The notes below the pieces were generated by a model. That model was given only the letters and a program-made list of their open reading frames with translations. It searched no databases and was not told where the DNA came from. A program made the position numbers and the translations under genes. Source: Novosphingobium mangrovisedimenti (GTDB taxonomy: Bacteria > Pseudomonadota > Alphaproteobacteria > Sphingomonadales > Sphingomonadaceae). Taken from it: a DNA stretch of 64,000 nucleotides. The stretch lies in NCBI RefSeq assembly GCF_025153475.1, contig NZ_JANZXA010000002.1, forward strand, positions 372,001-436,000, read 5' to 3'. Below are positions 44,569 through 52,778 of the stretch, piece after piece. The stretch's first letter is position 1; each line of letters begins with the position of its first letter.

Positions 44569-45005
44569 GACTGGTCCTCAAGACGAAGGCGAACGATTTC
44601 GCCGATCTGCTCGATGGCCGTCGCAATTTCCGCCTCTCGCGTATTGGCGAGGCGGGCTTGCATGGCCGACAGGATACCAGCCTTGTCGGTCAGGCGCACG
44701 CAGATGATGAAGGGAAAGCCGAACTTCTCGCGGTATGCGGCGTTCAGCGCGTGGAACTTTTCGAACTCTTGCGGAGTCAGCCGGTCGAGCCCGGCGCTCG
44801 CCTGCTCGGCGGCGCTGGCGTCGGTGAGCGTCCTGTCGATCGCCGCCTTGCCCGCCAGCTCCGGGTGGGCGCGGATCAGGACAAGCTGCTCCGCAGGCGT
44901 GGCCGCGTGGACCACTGCCATCAGATCGGCGTGCCGGTCCCCGCTGGAGGGCCCTGCATCGGCGCGCTCTTCCACCCAGGGGCTGTGTTCGAACAGCGCG
45001 GCCAT
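44565..45005 (-). CDS. uraD: OHCU decarboxylase, N-terminally short
   Basis: This 146-residue protein carries the OHCU decarboxylase core that makes S-allantoin. It shows FEHSPWVEER near the N-terminus, RAHPELAGK with the catalytic His47, and KFGFPFIICV. Family members normally have about 20 residues before FEHSPWV, whereas this one begins MAALFEHSPW. The upstream frame is out of phase with the hpxZ gene end and shows no family sequence. ATG 45005 overlaps the hpxZ stop (TGATG), so the short start looks genuine. Activity is likely but the missing first helix is unusual. Confidence 0.9.
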   Translation of the reverse strand: MAALFEHSPWVEERADAGPSSGDRHADLMAVVHAATPAEQLVLIRAHPELAGKAAIDRTLTDASAAEQASAGLDRLTPQEFEKFHALNAAYREKFGFPFIICVRLTDKAGILSAMQARLANTREAEIATAIEQIGEIVRLRLEDQS

Positions 45006-45385
45006 CAGTGGGTGTTCCCCTCCAGGCTGACGTGCGCGGAGACGACTTTCCAGCCATCCTCGAACTTCACCCAGGCCTGCGTCTGGCGCCCGCGCCGGTC
45101 GGAGCCCTCGCGGAAGAATTCGGCATCGGCCGTGGCGAAATTGTCGCCGTAAACCGTGATCGAGACCTTGCCGAGCTTGCGCTGCGGAGAGCCGCCGCGT
45201 CCCTTGCGGAATTCGCGGATTTCCTCGATGCCATAGAGTACCTCGCCCACGCCGAAACGGTTGGTGGTGGGCGCATCGTGGAACAGCTTGTCCATCGCCG
45301 GAATGTCGTCTTCCATCAGCGCGCGTTCGTATTCGTGGAATGCCTCGGTCATCTCGGCGTGGAGGACGGGATCGTCGATCTTCAT
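45005..45385 (-). CDS. hpxZ: HpxZ-like protein (AtzH/DUF3225, SnoaL-type fold)
   Basis: This 126-residue NTF2/SnoaL-like protein matches the DUF3225/AtzH family, called HpxZ in Klebsiella oxalurate catabolism. Landmarks are VLHAEMTEAFHEYERALMEDD, TTNRFGVGEVLYGIEEIREFRKGR and RGRQTQAWVKFEDGWKVVSAHVS. Its function is unproved; its genes accompany AtzE/HpxY amidases and HpxW. That fits here, with both partners in the same operon. It overlaps puuE as ATGA and uraD as TGATG. Confidence 0.88.
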   Translation of the reverse strand: MKIDDPVLHAEMTEAFHEYERALMEDDIPAMDKLFHDAPTTNRFGVGEVLYGIEEIREFRKGRGGSPQRKLGKVSITVYGDNFATADAEFFREGSDRRGRQTQAWVKFEDGWKVVSAHVSLEGNTH

Positions 45386-46266
45386 GCGGGGTGTACCTCC
45401 ATCCAGTGGCGGGCGATATCGATGCGGCGGGCGACCCAGGCGTCGCCGCTGGCCATGACGTGGTCGAGGAAACGCGCGACCCAGCGCGCGCGGCCTGGCT
45501 TGCCGGCGATGCGGCCGTGCAGGCCCACCGACATCATCCGCCCACCTTCCTCGCGAAGCTGGTCGAAAGTGTCGCGCATGTGGCGGAAGAACTGTTCGCC
45601 TTCGGTAAAGCCGTTAAGCGCGACGATCTTCATGTCGTTCACATCGAGCGTGTAGGGCACGATCAGTTGCTGCTTGCCATACTTGCTGTCCCAGTAGGGC
45701 AGGTCGTCGGCATAGCTGTCCGCATCGTAGACGAACCCGCCCTCTTCGGCGACGAGGCGCGCGGTGTTGGGTGAAGTGCGGCCCTGATACCAGCCGAACG
45801 GGCGCGAGCCGGTGAGCTTTTCGTGCAGCGCGATGGCCTCGGCGATGTGCGCGCGTTCGACCTCTTCGGGCACGTACTGGTAGTCGATCCAGCGAAGGCC
45901 ATGACTGGCGATCTCCCAGTCGGCCTTGAGCATGGCCTCGACCGCCTCGGGGTTCATTTCCATGGCCTTGGCCACGCCGAACACCGTCAGCGGCAGCCCG
46001 CGTTCGGCAAAGATGCGGTGCAGCCGCCAGAACCCGGCACGGCTGCCGTATTCGTAGAGGCTTTCCATCGCCATCGCCCGGTCCGGGTGGCTGGCCGCGC
46101 CAACCATTTCGGACAGGAACGCCTCGGAGCCCTTGTCGCCGTTGAGGACGGAGTTTTCCGCGCCCTCCTCGTAATTGATGACGAACTGCACCGCCACGCG
46201 CGCGCCGTTCGGCCACTGCGGGTCGGGCGGGGTAGCGCCATAGCCGACGAGATCGCGGGAGGTCAT
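45382..46266 (-). CDS. puuE: Allantoinase PuuE (polysaccharide-deacetylase type)
   Basis: This 294-residue allantoinase is of the metal-independent PuuE family and opens allantoin to allantoate. It shows VQFVINYEEGAENSVLNGD, YEYGSRAGFWRLHRIF, ASHGLRWIDYQYV and GWYQGRTSPNTARLV. These define PuuE rather than the amidohydrolase AllB. Length is close to the usual 300-310. It lies in the correct step order after uraD. A 139-bp gap with a family C repeat separates it from pucG upstream. Confidence 0.95.
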   Translation of the reverse strand: MTSRDLVGYGATPPDPQWPNGARVAVQFVINYEEGAENSVLNGDKGSEAFLSEMVGAASHPDRAMAMESLYEYGSRAGFWRLHRIFAERGLPLTVFGVAKAMEMNPEAVEAMLKADWEIASHGLRWIDYQYVPEEVERAHIAEAIALHEKLTGSRPFGWYQGRTSPNTARLVAEEGGFVYDADSYADDLPYWDSKYGKQQLIVPYTLDVNDMKIVALNGFTEGEQFFRHMRDTFDQLREEGGRMMSVGLHGRIAGKPGRARWVARFLDHVMASGDAWVARRIDIARHWMEVHPA

Positions 46267-46297
46267 ACACGCGCCCCTTCAGACGTCGCGCCAACGT

Positions 46298-46374
46298 CCT
46301 TCGACAAGCTCAGGACGAGCGGGACTAGAGAAGACCGCAAGGAAAAATCCCGCTCAGGCTGAGCTTGTCGAAGC
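46298..46374. repeat. Interspersed inverted repeat, family C
   Basis: The arms CCTTCGACAAGCTCAGGACG and CTCAGGCTGAGCTTGTCGAAG are inverted around a short A-rich spacer. The element fills the pucG-puuE gap. A single arm is found at 12104-12131. Confidence 0.85.
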
Positions 46375-46405
46375 CCCCGCCGGGCACGCGATGTCTGGAA
46401 GGCAC

Positions 46406-47647
46406 TCACTGGTCCCACGCCTCCATCGCCGCAGGTACCGCCTCACCCAGCGGCAGGACGAAACCTTCCATGCGCAGGCAGGATTCCAGCGCGGCCAGCG
46501 TCAGCAGCACCTTGTGCTTCATGGCGTTGTAGCCCATCGCGCCAATGCGCCAGATCTTGCCCTGCAGCGGACCGAAGGCCGTGCCGATCTCGATCTCGAA
46601 CAGCTCGCGCATGGCCTTGCGCACGGCCTCGCCATCGACGCTTTCGGGGATGTAGACACCGGTGACATTGGTCATGCGGCAGGCATCGTCGCCAAAGACG
46701 GTGAGGCCCATCGCGCGCAGGCCTGCCGTCATGGCCCGGCCTGCGCTGGCATGGCGGGCATAGCGCGCCTCCAGCCCCTCGCCCAGCGCGATGCGGGCGC
46801 ATTCGCGGGCGGCGTAGAGCATCGAGGTCGCCTCGGTGTGGTGGTTGAGGCGCTTTTCCGACCAGTAGTCCATGATCATGGCGAGATCGAAATAGTTGGA
46901 GCCGATGCGCGGCCCCTTGCCGTCAGACAGGCCATCCATGCGGATGCCGGCCTCGACATGGCGACGCGAAAAGATGTGTTCGGCTGCGCGATCCGAAATC
47001 GTGATCGGGGCCGAGCCGGACGGGCCGCCCAGGCACTTTTGCAGGCCGCCCGTCACCACGTCGACACCCCAGCGGTCCGCCGCCAGTTCCATGCCGCCGA
47101 TGGTAGCCGTGGCATCGACATAGCTGAGCGCGCCCGCCGCCTTGCACAGATCTCCGAAACCTTCGAGCGGCTGCGCCATCGTGGTCGAGGTATCGCCGTG
47201 GATCGTCGCGACGAGATGCGGCGAAGTGCGGTGGATGGCCGCGGCAATCGCCTCCATCGGCACGACTTCGCCCCAGGGCGCGTCCACCGTCTCGATGTGC
47301 GCACCGATGCGGGTGAGAATTTCCGTCAACAGCAGGCCGAAGCGGCCGAAGTTGACGACCAGCACGGTATCGCCCGGCGCCACCATCGAGACCAGCCCGG
47401 CCTCGATCCCGGCGCGCGCGGTGCCGTCGATCAGCATGGTCCACTGGTTCTGCGTACCGAAGATCGGGCGGTAGAGCGCCATGACCTGATTCATGAACCC
47501 GGTCATCTCGGGGTCGAACTGGCCCAGCAGGTCGGCGCTCATGGCGCGCAGCACACGTGGGTGGGCATTGATCGGGCCGGGGCCCATCAGCAGGCGCTGA
47601 GGCGGGTCGATCTCGCCGAAGAGCATAGGATCAAGTTCAAGGCTCAC
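46406..47647 (-). CDS. pucG: (S)-ureidoglycine-glyoxylate aminotransferase
   Basis: This 413-residue class V PLP aminotransferase is of the PucG type, which converts ureidoglycine and glyoxylate to oxalurate and glycine. It has the LLMGPGPINAHPRVLRAM start, GTARAGIEAGLVSM, and the PLP lysine in VTGGLQKCLGGPSG (about residue 203). Alanine- or serine-glyoxylate aminotransferase relatives are excluded mainly by operon context. GTG 47647 overlaps the allantoate amidohydrolase stop as GTGA with GGAG 7 nt upstream; GTG 47653 is less likely. It commits the pathway to the oxalurate branch. Confidence 0.92.
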   Translation of the reverse strand: MSLELDPMLFGEIDPPQRLLMGPGPINAHPRVLRAMSADLLGQFDPEMTGFMNQVMALYRPIFGTQNQWTMLIDGTARAGIEAGLVSMVAPGDTVLVVNFGRFGLLLTEILTRIGAHIETVDAPWGEVVPMEAIAAAIHRTSPHLVATIHGDTSTTMAQPLEGFGDLCKAAGALSYVDATATIGGMELAADRWGVDVVTGGLQKCLGGPSGSAPITISDRAAEHIFSRRHVEAGIRMDGLSDGKGPRIGSNYFDLAMIMDYWSEKRLNHHTEATSMLYAARECARIALGEGLEARYARHASAGRAMTAGLRAMGLTVFGDDACRMTNVTGVYIPESVDGEAVRKAMRELFEIEIGTAFGPLQGKIWRIGAMGYNAMKHKVLLTLAALESCLRMEGFVLPLGEAVPAAMEAWDQ

Positions 47648-48882
47648 GCGCACTCTCCAAGGCGATCAATGAACCCGAGCATGACCCGAAGCGCGATGTC
47701 CGCGTCTTCCGGTGCCACGTGCTCGGCGGGATTGTGACTGACGCCGCCCTTGCAGCGGATGAACAGCATGGCGGTGGGGCACAGCGCGGCCATGTTCATG
47801 GCATCGTGCCCCGCGCCCGAGACGAGCCGGCGCACCGGCTGCCCCGCTCCGACGAGGGCATCGTCCATCAGGTCCATCAAGGCCGGATCGCAGGGGCTGG
47901 CGGGCAGATCGTGAATGCGCTCGACGGCCAGTTCAAGGTCGCGGACGCGGGCGATCTCGCCAAGGCGCTCCAGAATGGCCTCGGCCACCTTGTTCCGCCG
48001 TGCTTCAACCCCCGAGCGCACGTCGATGGTGAAATGCACTTCGCCGGGGATGACATTGGCAGCCCCTGGCAGCGCCTCGATCCAGCCCACGGTGGCGACG
48101 ACATCCGAATTGTCCGCACGCGCGATCTGCTCCACCGCGAGCACCATCGCCGCCGCTCCGGCCAGCGGATCGCGGCGCAGGCGCATGGCGGTGGTGCCTG
48201 CATGCCCGGCCATGCCCGTTACGGTCACGGCATAGCGAAGCTGCGCGGCAATGCCAGTCACCGTGCCGACCGCAAGGCCATCCGCCTCCAGCACCGGCCC
48301 CTGTTCGATGTGGGCTTCGAGGTAGGCACGGATGGAACCGGGATCACGGGCGGCGGCGAGATAGGCGGAAACGTCCACCCCCGCATCGGCCAAGGCGACG
48401 CCGTGGTCGTCGGCGATGTCCAGCGCCGCGGCATCGAGCGTGCCCGCGACCGCACGGCTGGTGAGCATGGCTGCGGGAAAGCGCGAACCCTCCTCGTCCC
48501 CGAAGGCATAGACCTCGATCGGAAAGGGCATACGCCGCCCCGCGTCATGCAACCCGGCCACGCATTCGATGCCGAGCATGATCCCCAGCGGCCCATCGTA
48601 GCGCCCGCCATTGCGGACGCTGTCGAGGTGGCTGCCGATCATCAACGCGGGAGCGTCCGCGACCTCGCCTTCAAAGCGGCCGACCAGATTGGCGGCGGCA
48701 TCGCGGCGCACGGTCATGCCCGCATCTTCCATCCAGCCGGCGATGGCGGCCTGCGCCGCCTCGTATGCGGGCGTCAGGTAGGCACGATAGAGCCCGCCCT
48801 CGATGTCGCTGTAGGGCGCCACCCCCAGCGCATCGCAACGCGCCACCGCGCGCGCGCCACCGGGGGGAAGATCGGTCACCAT
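47644..48882 (-). CDS. allC: Allantoate amidohydrolase (AllC/M20 family)
   Basis: This 412-residue M20-family metal hydrolase is of the allantoate/N-carbamoyl-amino-acid amidohydrolase group. The metal ligands are visible in IGSHLDSVRNGGRYDGPLG, FGDEEGSRF, LEAHIEQGPVLE and GGVSHNPAEHV, and SGAGHDAMNMA is the family substrate loop. It releases ureidoglycine, CO2 and ammonia from allantoate, the substrate of PucG encoded next. Start ATG 48882 overlaps the hpxW stop by 7 bp; GTG 48879 would give a GTGA overlap. Confidence 0.92.
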   Translation of the reverse strand: MVTDLPPGGARAVARCDALGVAPYSDIEGGLYRAYLTPAYEAAQAAIAGWMEDAGMTVRRDAAANLVGRFEGEVADAPALMIGSHLDSVRNGGRYDGPLGIMLGIECVAGLHDAGRRMPFPIEVYAFGDEEGSRFPAAMLTSRAVAGTLDAAALDIADDHGVALADAGVDVSAYLAAARDPGSIRAYLEAHIEQGPVLEADGLAVGTVTGIAAQLRYAVTVTGMAGHAGTTAMRLRRDPLAGAAAMVLAVEQIARADNSDVVATVGWIEALPGAANVIPGEVHFTIDVRSGVEARRNKVAEAILERLGEIARVRDLELAVERIHDLPASPCDPALMDLMDDALVGAGQPVRRLVSGAGHDAMNMAALCPTAMLFIRCKGGVSHNPAEHVAPEDADIALRVMLGFIDRLGECA

Positions 48883-50453
48883 GCGGCGACGCCTCCGTCG
48901 CTGCGCGGATCGGTGGCGCCTTCGAACGAACCGTCGGCAAGGCGCACCACGGCGCCGGCGTGGCCCATCGTCGCGGTCAGCGGGCCGACGCGTTCGACAT
49001 CGTGCCCGGCCTCAGCCAGTTCGGTGTAGAGCGCCTCGTCGAAACCGTCTTCCAGCTTCAGAGTGGTCGACTGTTCGCCCCAGGTGCGGCCGAGCAGCCA
49101 GCGCGGGGCGCTGATCGCTTCCTGCAGGTCCACGCCGAAGCGCCAGTAGCGGCTGAACAGCGCCGCCTGCGTCTGCGGCTGGCCCTCGCCGCCCATCGTG
49201 CCATAGGCCATGACACGCCCGTCATCGAACGCGGCCAGTGCGGGGTTCAATGTGTGGAACGGCTTGCGGCCCGGCTTCAGGGCGTTCCAGCCGCTTTCGG
49301 CCAGCCGGAAGGAACTGCCGCGGTTCTGCCAGGTGATCCCGGTTTGCGGCAGGACGAGGCCGGAGCCGAACTCGAAGTAGGTCGACTGGATGCAGCTTAC
49401 CACCCGGCCTTCGCTGTCGGCCGCGCCGAACCAGCAGGTATCGCCCCATTGCGTCGGCTGCGGCCAGGGCAGCGCCCGGGCCGGGTCGATGCGTCCGGCA
49501 AGGCCGTCGAGAGCCTGCGCGTCATCGAGCAGGAACTGGAAATCGTAGTCGGTGTAGGCAGGATCGCCGACATGGGCATCACGCAGCAGGAACGCCTGCT
49601 TGGTCGCCTCGACCAGCCCGTGGACATGATCGAAGCCCTCTGGCGCATCGGCGGCCAGCCGGTCGAACAGGGCAAGGATCACCAGCGAGGCGAAACCCTG
49701 CGTGGGCGGCGCGCTGTTGTAGAGACGCGCGCCGGTGACCGGCACATGGAGCGGCGTCGGGCGGCTGAAGCGGTGCGCGGCAAGATCGTCCCGGGAGACC
49801 GGGCTGCCGAGCGCGGCGAGATCGTCGCCGATCAGCCCGGCCAGCTCGCCCCGATAGAAATCGTCGAGGCCGTTGGCGACCAGCTTGCGCAGCGTTTCGG
49901 CCAGCAACGGCTGGCGCAGAACATCGCCCTCGGCAAGCGGACGCCCTTCAGGCTCGAACATTTGCGCATAGGCGCCGGGCTGCACGCGCAGCTCATCGCC
50001 CTTGCCCGAAGCGATCCCGGCACCGCCCGCCGTCACCGCCACGCCTTCCCCTGCATAGCGGATCGCGTCGCGCAGCAGGCGCTCCAGCGGCAGCTTGCAG
50101 CTCTCGTCTTCCAGCGCGGCCTGCCATGCCGAGATCGTACCCGCCACGGTATTGGCTGCCAGCGGCCCGCGATTGGGCACTGCCTCCAACCCTTCATAGA
50201 GCGACAGGTCCGCCCTGGCCGCCGCCCCGCCGCAGCCGTGGATGCCGTGCACCCGGCCATCCGGCTCGCGGATCACCCAGAACCCGTCGCCACCGATCCC
50301 GGTCATGTGCGGATAGACCACGGCCAGCGTCGCGGCGACGGCCACACAGGCTTCCACCGCCGTGCCGCCGTCCCTGAGCACATCGCAGCCCGCCTGCGCG
50401 GCAAGATGATGCGGCGCCGTAACGATGCCCTGCGTACCGATTACCGTCTTCAT
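48876..50453 (-). CDS. hpxW: Oxamate amidohydrolase HpxW (gamma-glutamyltransferase fold)
   Basis: This 525-residue Ntn-hydrolase of the gamma-glutamyltransferase family lacks a signal peptide and starts MKTVIGTQGIVTAPHHLAA. Self-cleavage is predicted before Thr339 in WGDTCWFGAADSEGRV, giving chains of about 338 and 187 residues. The YFEFGSGLVLPQTGITWQNRG segment is the HpxW-type replacement of the glutathione pocket. Klebsiella HpxW hydrolyses oxamate to oxalate and ammonia. In this operon with pucG, hpxZ and an HpxY-like amidase the same role is expected. True glutathione turnover is the less likely alternative. Confidence 0.88.
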   Translation of the reverse strand: MKTVIGTQGIVTAPHHLAAQAGCDVLRDGGTAVEACVAVAATLAVVYPHMTGIGGDGFWVIREPDGRVHGIHGCGGAAARADLSLYEGLEAVPNRGPLAANTVAGTISAWQAALEDESCKLPLERLLRDAIRYAGEGVAVTAGGAGIASGKGDELRVQPGAYAQMFEPEGRPLAEGDVLRQPLLAETLRKLVANGLDDFYRGELAGLIGDDLAALGSPVSRDDLAAHRFSRPTPLHVPVTGARLYNSAPPTQGFASLVILALFDRLAADAPEGFDHVHGLVEATKQAFLLRDAHVGDPAYTDYDFQFLLDDAQALDGLAGRIDPARALPWPQPTQWGDTCWFGAADSEGRVVSCIQSTYFEFGSGLVLPQTGITWQNRGSSFRLAESGWNALKPGRKPFHTLNPALAAFDDGRVMAYGTMGGEGQPQTQAALFSRYWRFGVDLQEAISAPRWLLGRTWGEQSTTLKLEDGFDEALYTELAEAGHDVERVGPLTATMGHAGAVVRLADGSFEGATDPRSDGGVAAW

Positions 50454-50463
50454 GGTCCTGCCC

Positions 50464-51396
50464 TCAGTCCGGAAGTGCTGCGAGGAAAGCGCGCACGACA
50501 TGCGCGGAGTTCACCGAGGCGAGATGCTCGAAGGTGTCCTCCATGTTCTTTTCCTTGTCGCCGCCGGCCAGATCGGAAAGGCTGCGGAAGATGATCGTGG
50601 GCACTTCGTTGGCATAGGCGACCTGCGCCACCGCCGCGCTTTCCATGTCGAGCACGCGCGCGTTCCAGGCGGCATGGAGATATTCGCGAAACTGCGCGTT
50701 GTCGGCAAAGACGCCCGCGCTCACGCCCGTGCCGCCGACGACGATCCTGGGAGCCTCGTGCAGGCACAGCTCGGTATCCGGCAACTGCTGCGGCGAGGGC
50801 GGCACGCAGCGCTCCATAACGACCTTGGGCGCTATCTCGCGCGCGACGGCGAGCAGTTCCGGGTCCATCCGGAACGTGTAGTGCCGCCCGGGCGCGGTGT
50901 CGGCGTTGCCGACACGGGTGCCGCGCGGATACATGAAGTTCCAATTGGCCGGCGCCTTCGGATCGACCGGTTCGGGCGAGAGCCAGCCGTCCTGCGTCTG
51001 GCGCGCGAAGTTGACTTCCAGGTACTGGCCCCAGTCCTCCGCGACGATCACGTCGCCAATGGTGAGGCTGGGATCGACCCCGCCGGCAATGCCCGAAAAG
51101 ACGATGCGCTTCACCGCGAAGTGATCGAGCACAAGCTGCGTGTTCATCGCCGCGTTGACCATCGACACGCCGCTCTGCATCAGCAGCACCGGTTTGCCCT
51201 CCAGCGTGCCGGTCAGGTAGGTGCCGCCGTTGAGCTTGTACTCCTTCGCATCGGTCACTGCGTGGACGAGCGCGTTCCACTCCGGGTAATAGGCCGTCAT
51301 CACCAGCGTGCGCGGCGTGGAGTCCAGCTCCTCCGCCAGCGCCGGGCAGGCGATGAACGCGAACAACGCGGCAAGGCCCAGCACGATACGGCGCAT
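50464..51396 (-). CDS. Exported nucleoside phosphorylase/nucleosidase (PNP/MTAN family)
   Basis: This 310-residue protein has a signal peptide (about 1-21, ACPALA|EE). Its PNP_UDP_1 domain shows LMQSGVSMVNAAMNTQLVLDHF, VFSGIAGGVDPSLTIGDVIVAED, VLDMESAAVAQVAYANEVP, and IIFRSLSDLAGG with the catalytic Asp. It resembles methylthioadenosine/adenosylhomocysteine nucleosidases but would act in the periplasm, perhaps releasing adenine or another base from nucleosides. A Cys-containing insert (about 197-217, with CVPPSPQQLPDTELC) is unusual. It is coupled to the azgA-type permease (TGATG), so cleavage and base import may be linked. Confidence 0.87.
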   Translation of the reverse strand: MRRIVLGLAALFAFIACPALAEELDSTPRTLVMTAYYPEWNALVHAVTDAKEYKLNGGTYLTGTLEGKPVLLMQSGVSMVNAAMNTQLVLDHFAVKRIVFSGIAGGVDPSLTIGDVIVAEDWGQYLEVNFARQTQDGWLSPEPVDPKAPANWNFMYPRGTRVGNADTAPGRHYTFRMDPELLAVAREIAPKVVMERCVPPSPQQLPDTELCLHEAPRIVVGGTGVSAGVFADNAQFREYLHAAWNARVLDMESAAVAQVAYANEVPTIIFRSLSDLAGGDKEKNMEDTFEHLASVNSAHVVRAFLAALPD

Positions 51397-52766
51397 CAGG
51401 CAGCCCCCATCCAGACAAAGCGGACGACGAAGAGCAGCGCCAGCACCAGCAGGAACCAGTCCTTCTTCGTCACCGTTCCGCGCACGATCTTGAGCGCGGC
51501 ATGGGCAGTGATGCCGAAGGCAAGGCCATTGGCGATCGAGAACGTCAGCGGGATCATCGCCACGGTCAGGAACGCCGGGATCGCGGAGAGCGGATCTTCC
51601 CATTCGACCTCGGTCAGCGGCAGCAGCATCAGGCCACCGACGATGATCAGCGCCGGTGCGGTCGCCGCCAGCGGGATCACCTGCGCATAGGGCGCGACGA
51701 ACATCATCGCGAGGAACAGCAGGCCGGTGACGACCGAGGTCAGGCCGGTGCGCCCGCCCGCCTGCACGCCCGCAGCGCTTTCCACGTAGCTGGTAACCGT
51801 GCTGGTGCCCGCCATCGAGCCGACGATCGTCGCGGTGGCATCGGTCACCAGAATGCGATTGAGGCGCGGGATGCGGCCGTCCTTGTCCATCAGGCCGGCG
51901 CGCTTGGTCACCGCGACGAGCGTGCCGATGTTGTCGAACAGGTCGACGAAGAGGAACACGAAGAGGATTTCCAGCAGCCCCAGGCCGTGGCTGCCGGACA
52001 GCCCGAACACGCCGGCGAGATCGAGCTGGAAAGCCGTGCCGGTGAGCGCCGAGAGCGAATAGGGTTCGGGGCTCACCGAAACCATGCCGAAGGCCCAGCC
52101 CACCAGCGTGGTAACGACAATGCCGATCAGCATCGCGCCGCGCACGTTCCACACGCTGAGCGCGCCGATCAGCAGCAGGCCGAAAATCGCCAGTGCCGCA
52201 TTCGGGTCCTTGAGATTGCCGAGCGCCACGAAAGTCGCCGGGTTGGAGACGATGATGCCGGCATCCTTGAAGCCGATGAAGCCGATGAACAGGCCGATAC
52301 CACCCGCCACCGCCGCGAACAGGTAGTGCGGGATCGAATTGACGATCAGCTGGCGCACGCCGGTAAGCGTCAGGAACAGGAAAGCCACGCCGGAAATGAA
52401 CACGCAGCCCAGCGCCACCTGCCAGGGCACGCCCATCTGCTGGACGACCGTGTAGCTGAAATAGGCATTGAGCCCCATGCCCGGCGCCAGCGCCAGCGGC
52501 GTGTTGGAGACAAGCCCCATCATGATCGAGGCGAAGGCCGCGGCAAAGCACGTCGCCGCTGCCACCGAAGCAACCGGCATACCCGTACTGCCCAGGATCG
52601 CCGGGTTGACCAGCACGATATAGGCCATGGTCAGGAACGTCGTCACGCCGGCGAGCACCTCCGTGCGCGCATTCGTGCCCCGCTCGCTCAACGCGAAGTA
52701 GCGCTCGAGCGCGCCTGCGGGAGGCGCCGCTTCCGGCGCTTCAACCATCGTATCTGTCTGCGTCAC
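51396..52766 (-). CDS. AzgA-type purine permease (NCS2, adenine/guanine/hypoxanthine)
   Basis: This 456-residue AzgA-like permease has about twelve to fourteen transmembrane segments. Family motifs include GVTTFLTMAYIVLVNPAIL, LAPGMGLNAYFSY, FLFVDLFDNIGTLVAV, and GTSTVTSYVESAAGV in the substrate region. It imports adenine, guanine or hypoxanthine with protons. GTG 52766 has AGGGGGG about 6-8 nt upstream; ATG 52748 is an alternative. It lies 12 bp after the amidase gene and overlaps the exported nucleosidase gene by 1 bp. Confidence 0.93.
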   Translation of the reverse strand: MTQTDTMVEAPEAAPPAGALERYFALSERGTNARTEVLAGVTTFLTMAYIVLVNPAILGSTGMPVASVAAATCFAAAFASIMMGLVSNTPLALAPGMGLNAYFSYTVVQQMGVPWQVALGCVFISGVAFLFLTLTGVRQLIVNSIPHYLFAAVAGGIGLFIGFIGFKDAGIIVSNPATFVALGNLKDPNAALAIFGLLLIGALSVWNVRGAMLIGIVVTTLVGWAFGMVSVSPEPYSLSALTGTAFQLDLAGVFGLSGSHGLGLLEILFVFLFVDLFDNIGTLVAVTKRAGLMDKDGRIPRLNRILVTDATATIVGSMAGTSTVTSYVESAAGVQAGGRTGLTSVVTGLLFLAMMFVAPYAQVIPLAATAPALIIVGGLMLLPLTEVEWEDPLSAIPAFLTVAMIPLTFSIANGLAFGITAHAALKIVRGTVTKKDWFLLVLALLFVVRFVWMGAA

Positions 52767-52778
52767 TGTGCTGCCCCC

